From Salinarimonas ramus (GTDB taxonomy: Bacteria; Pseudomonadota; Alphaproteobacteria; Rhizobiales; Beijerinckiaceae), in assembly GCF_014645695.1 (NCBI RefSeq), contig NZ_BMMF01000008.1, forward strand, positions 186,001-250,000: a DNA stretch of 64,000 nucleotides, read 5' to 3'. A model generated the notes under the pieces. That model made no database searches. It had not been told where the DNA came from and saw only the letters and a program-made list of their open reading frames with translations. Shown piece after piece: positions 63,391-64,000 of the stretch. The position numbers and the translations under genes were made by a program. Every line of letters starts with the position of its first letter. Position 1 is the stretch's first letter.

Positions 63391-64000
63391 TCACTCCCGC
63401 GGGCGGCCGAAATCCGGTGCCGGGGCGTCCTGCCCCTCCGAGACGATGCCGCGGCGGATGGCGCGGGTGCGCGTGAAGAGCGCGTGCAGCGTCTCGCCGT
63501 CGTCCCAGCGGATGGCGCGGGCGAGGGCCGAGAGGTCCTCGTTGAAGCGCTGGAGCATCTCGAGCACCGCTTCCTTGTTGTTGAGGAAGACGTCGCGCCA
63601 CATGGTCGGATCGGAAGCGGCGATGCGGGTGAAGTCGCGAAAGCCGCCGGCGGAGAACTTGATCACCTCCGAGCGCGTCACCTCCTCGAGATCCGCCGCC
63701 GTGCCCACGATGTTGTAGGCGATGAGGTGGGGAACGTGGCTCGTGATGGCGAGCACGAGGTCGTGGTGGGGCGCCGACATGATCTCGACGGCCGAGCCCA
63801 TCCCCTCCCAGAAGGCGCGCATCCGCTCCACGGCGTCCGCCTCCACCCCGTAGGCGGGGGTGAGGATCGCCCAGCGCCCGGCGAAGAGCGTGGAGAAGCC
63901 GGCATCCGGGCCGGAATCCTCGGTTCCCGCCACGGGATGGGCCGGCACGAACTGCACGCCCTCGGGCAGATGCGGCTCCACCGCGGCCATCACCGCTCCC
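63391..64000 (-). CDS. prephenate/arogenate dehydrogenase, 3' part (5' end outside the window)
   Basis: The last 203 codons are visible and the frame stays open at the window edge. HPVAGTEDSGPDAGFSTLF, GRWAILTP, HHDLVLAITSHVPHLIAYNI, EVIKFSAGGFRDFTRIAASD and FLNNKEAVLEMLQRF are diagnostic for the TyrA/TyrC C-terminal dimerisation and catalytic domain. Converts prephenate or arogenate toward tyrosine. The N-terminal NAD domain is missing. In this order hisC usually lies just upstream. Choice between prephenate and arogenate as substrate is open. Confidence 0.93.
   Translation of the reverse strand, partial: GAVMAAVEPHLPEGVQFVPAHPVAGTEDSGPDAGFSTLFAGRWAILTPAYGVEADAVERMRAFWEGMGSAVEIMSAPHHDLVLAITSHVPHLIAYNIVGTAADLEEVTRSEVIKFSAGGFRDFTRIAASDPTMWRDVFLNNKEAVLEMLQRFNEDLSALARAIRWDDGETLHALFTRTRAIRRGIVSEGQDAPAPDFGRPRE

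Overview
The window is a gene-dense, strongly GC-rich stretch of bacterial chromosome. It carries no rRNA, no recognisable insertion sequence, no phage integrase and no CRISPR array. Gene content and order point to an alphaproteobacterium of the order Hyphomicrobiales (Rhizobiales). The supporting signs are lysC-ptsP-prfA-prmC-DUF4167 on one strand, rpiA-DUF2059-gor, sppA-ihfB-lapA-ornithine cyclodeaminase, class II DAHP synthase, DUF1178, DUF1674 and the long alphaproteobacterial dCTP deaminase. A high-GC family such as Salinarimonadaceae or Methylobacteriaceae would fit, but that is inference from style, not from a marker gene.

Layout. 1-9.1 kb: the 3' end of ftsH, a dCTP deaminase, a palindromic repeat, an exported dienelactone-hydrolase-like enzyme, the protein-quality set clpX/clpP/tig, a tRNA-Leu(UAG), a GlxA-type AraC regulator and an exported unknown. 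9.3-16.4 kb: DUF4167 protein with a minisatellite, prmC, prfA, ptsP and lysC. 16.4-24.5 kb: two LysR regulators, a quinone-oxidoreductase-like enzyme, glcDEF for glycolate oxidation and a DUF1178 protein. 24.8-31.2 kb: six same-strand genes (SDR epimerase, UbiA-type prenyltransferase, membrane-anchored EEP hydrolase, aldo/keto reductase, MprF-like membrane protein, GT4 glycosyltransferase). These look like an uncharacterised polyprenyl- or lipid-linked glycan pathway and are the best candidate in the window for an undescribed system. 31.5-40.3 kb: rpsU, ubiG, DUF1674, htpX, rsmB, a lone collar-domain protein, class II DAHP synthase, gor, DUF2059 and rpiA. 40.4-45 kb: a universal-stress protein with a SulP transporter, an SDR, a nitrilase-family hydrolase and glutaredoxin 3. 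45-50.1 kb: a complete branched-chain amino-acid ABC transporter (livKGFHM). 50.7-57.4 kb: rpsA, a LysR gene, sppA, ihfB, lapA, an ornithine-cyclodeaminase homologue and an OxyR-like LysR. 57.5-64 kb: an exported NTF2-like protein, an FAD amine oxidase, a complete glycine-betaine ABC transporter (proVWX) and the 3' part of a prephenate/arogenate dehydrogenase.

How the parts work together. Most of the window is housekeeping: proteolysis and folding (FtsH, ClpXP, trigger factor, HtpX, SppA), translation termination and ribosome function (PrfA, PrmC, RpsA, RpsU, RsmB), amino-acid and cofactor biosynthesis (LysC, DAHP synthase, TyrA-like, UbiG), redox balance (Gor, GrxC) and nitrogen-PTS signalling (PtsP). 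Accessory modules sit between these blocks. Relative to the usual Hyphomicrobiales order, the lysC/ubiG neighbourhood appears to be split by about 15 kb of accessory genes, and the rpsA/sppA/ihfB neighbourhood is interrupted by a LysR gene.

Regulation visible in the sequence: a perfect 23-bp palindrome between a LysR gene and glcD, several other inverted repeats in divergent LysR promoter regions, clear intrinsic terminators after clpX, DUF4167, rpsA and near proX, and intercistronic hairpins between livK and livG and between proW and proX. A roughly 207-bp inverted-repeat element lies downstream of dcd, and its 20-bp core recurs inside the glcE-glcF gap.
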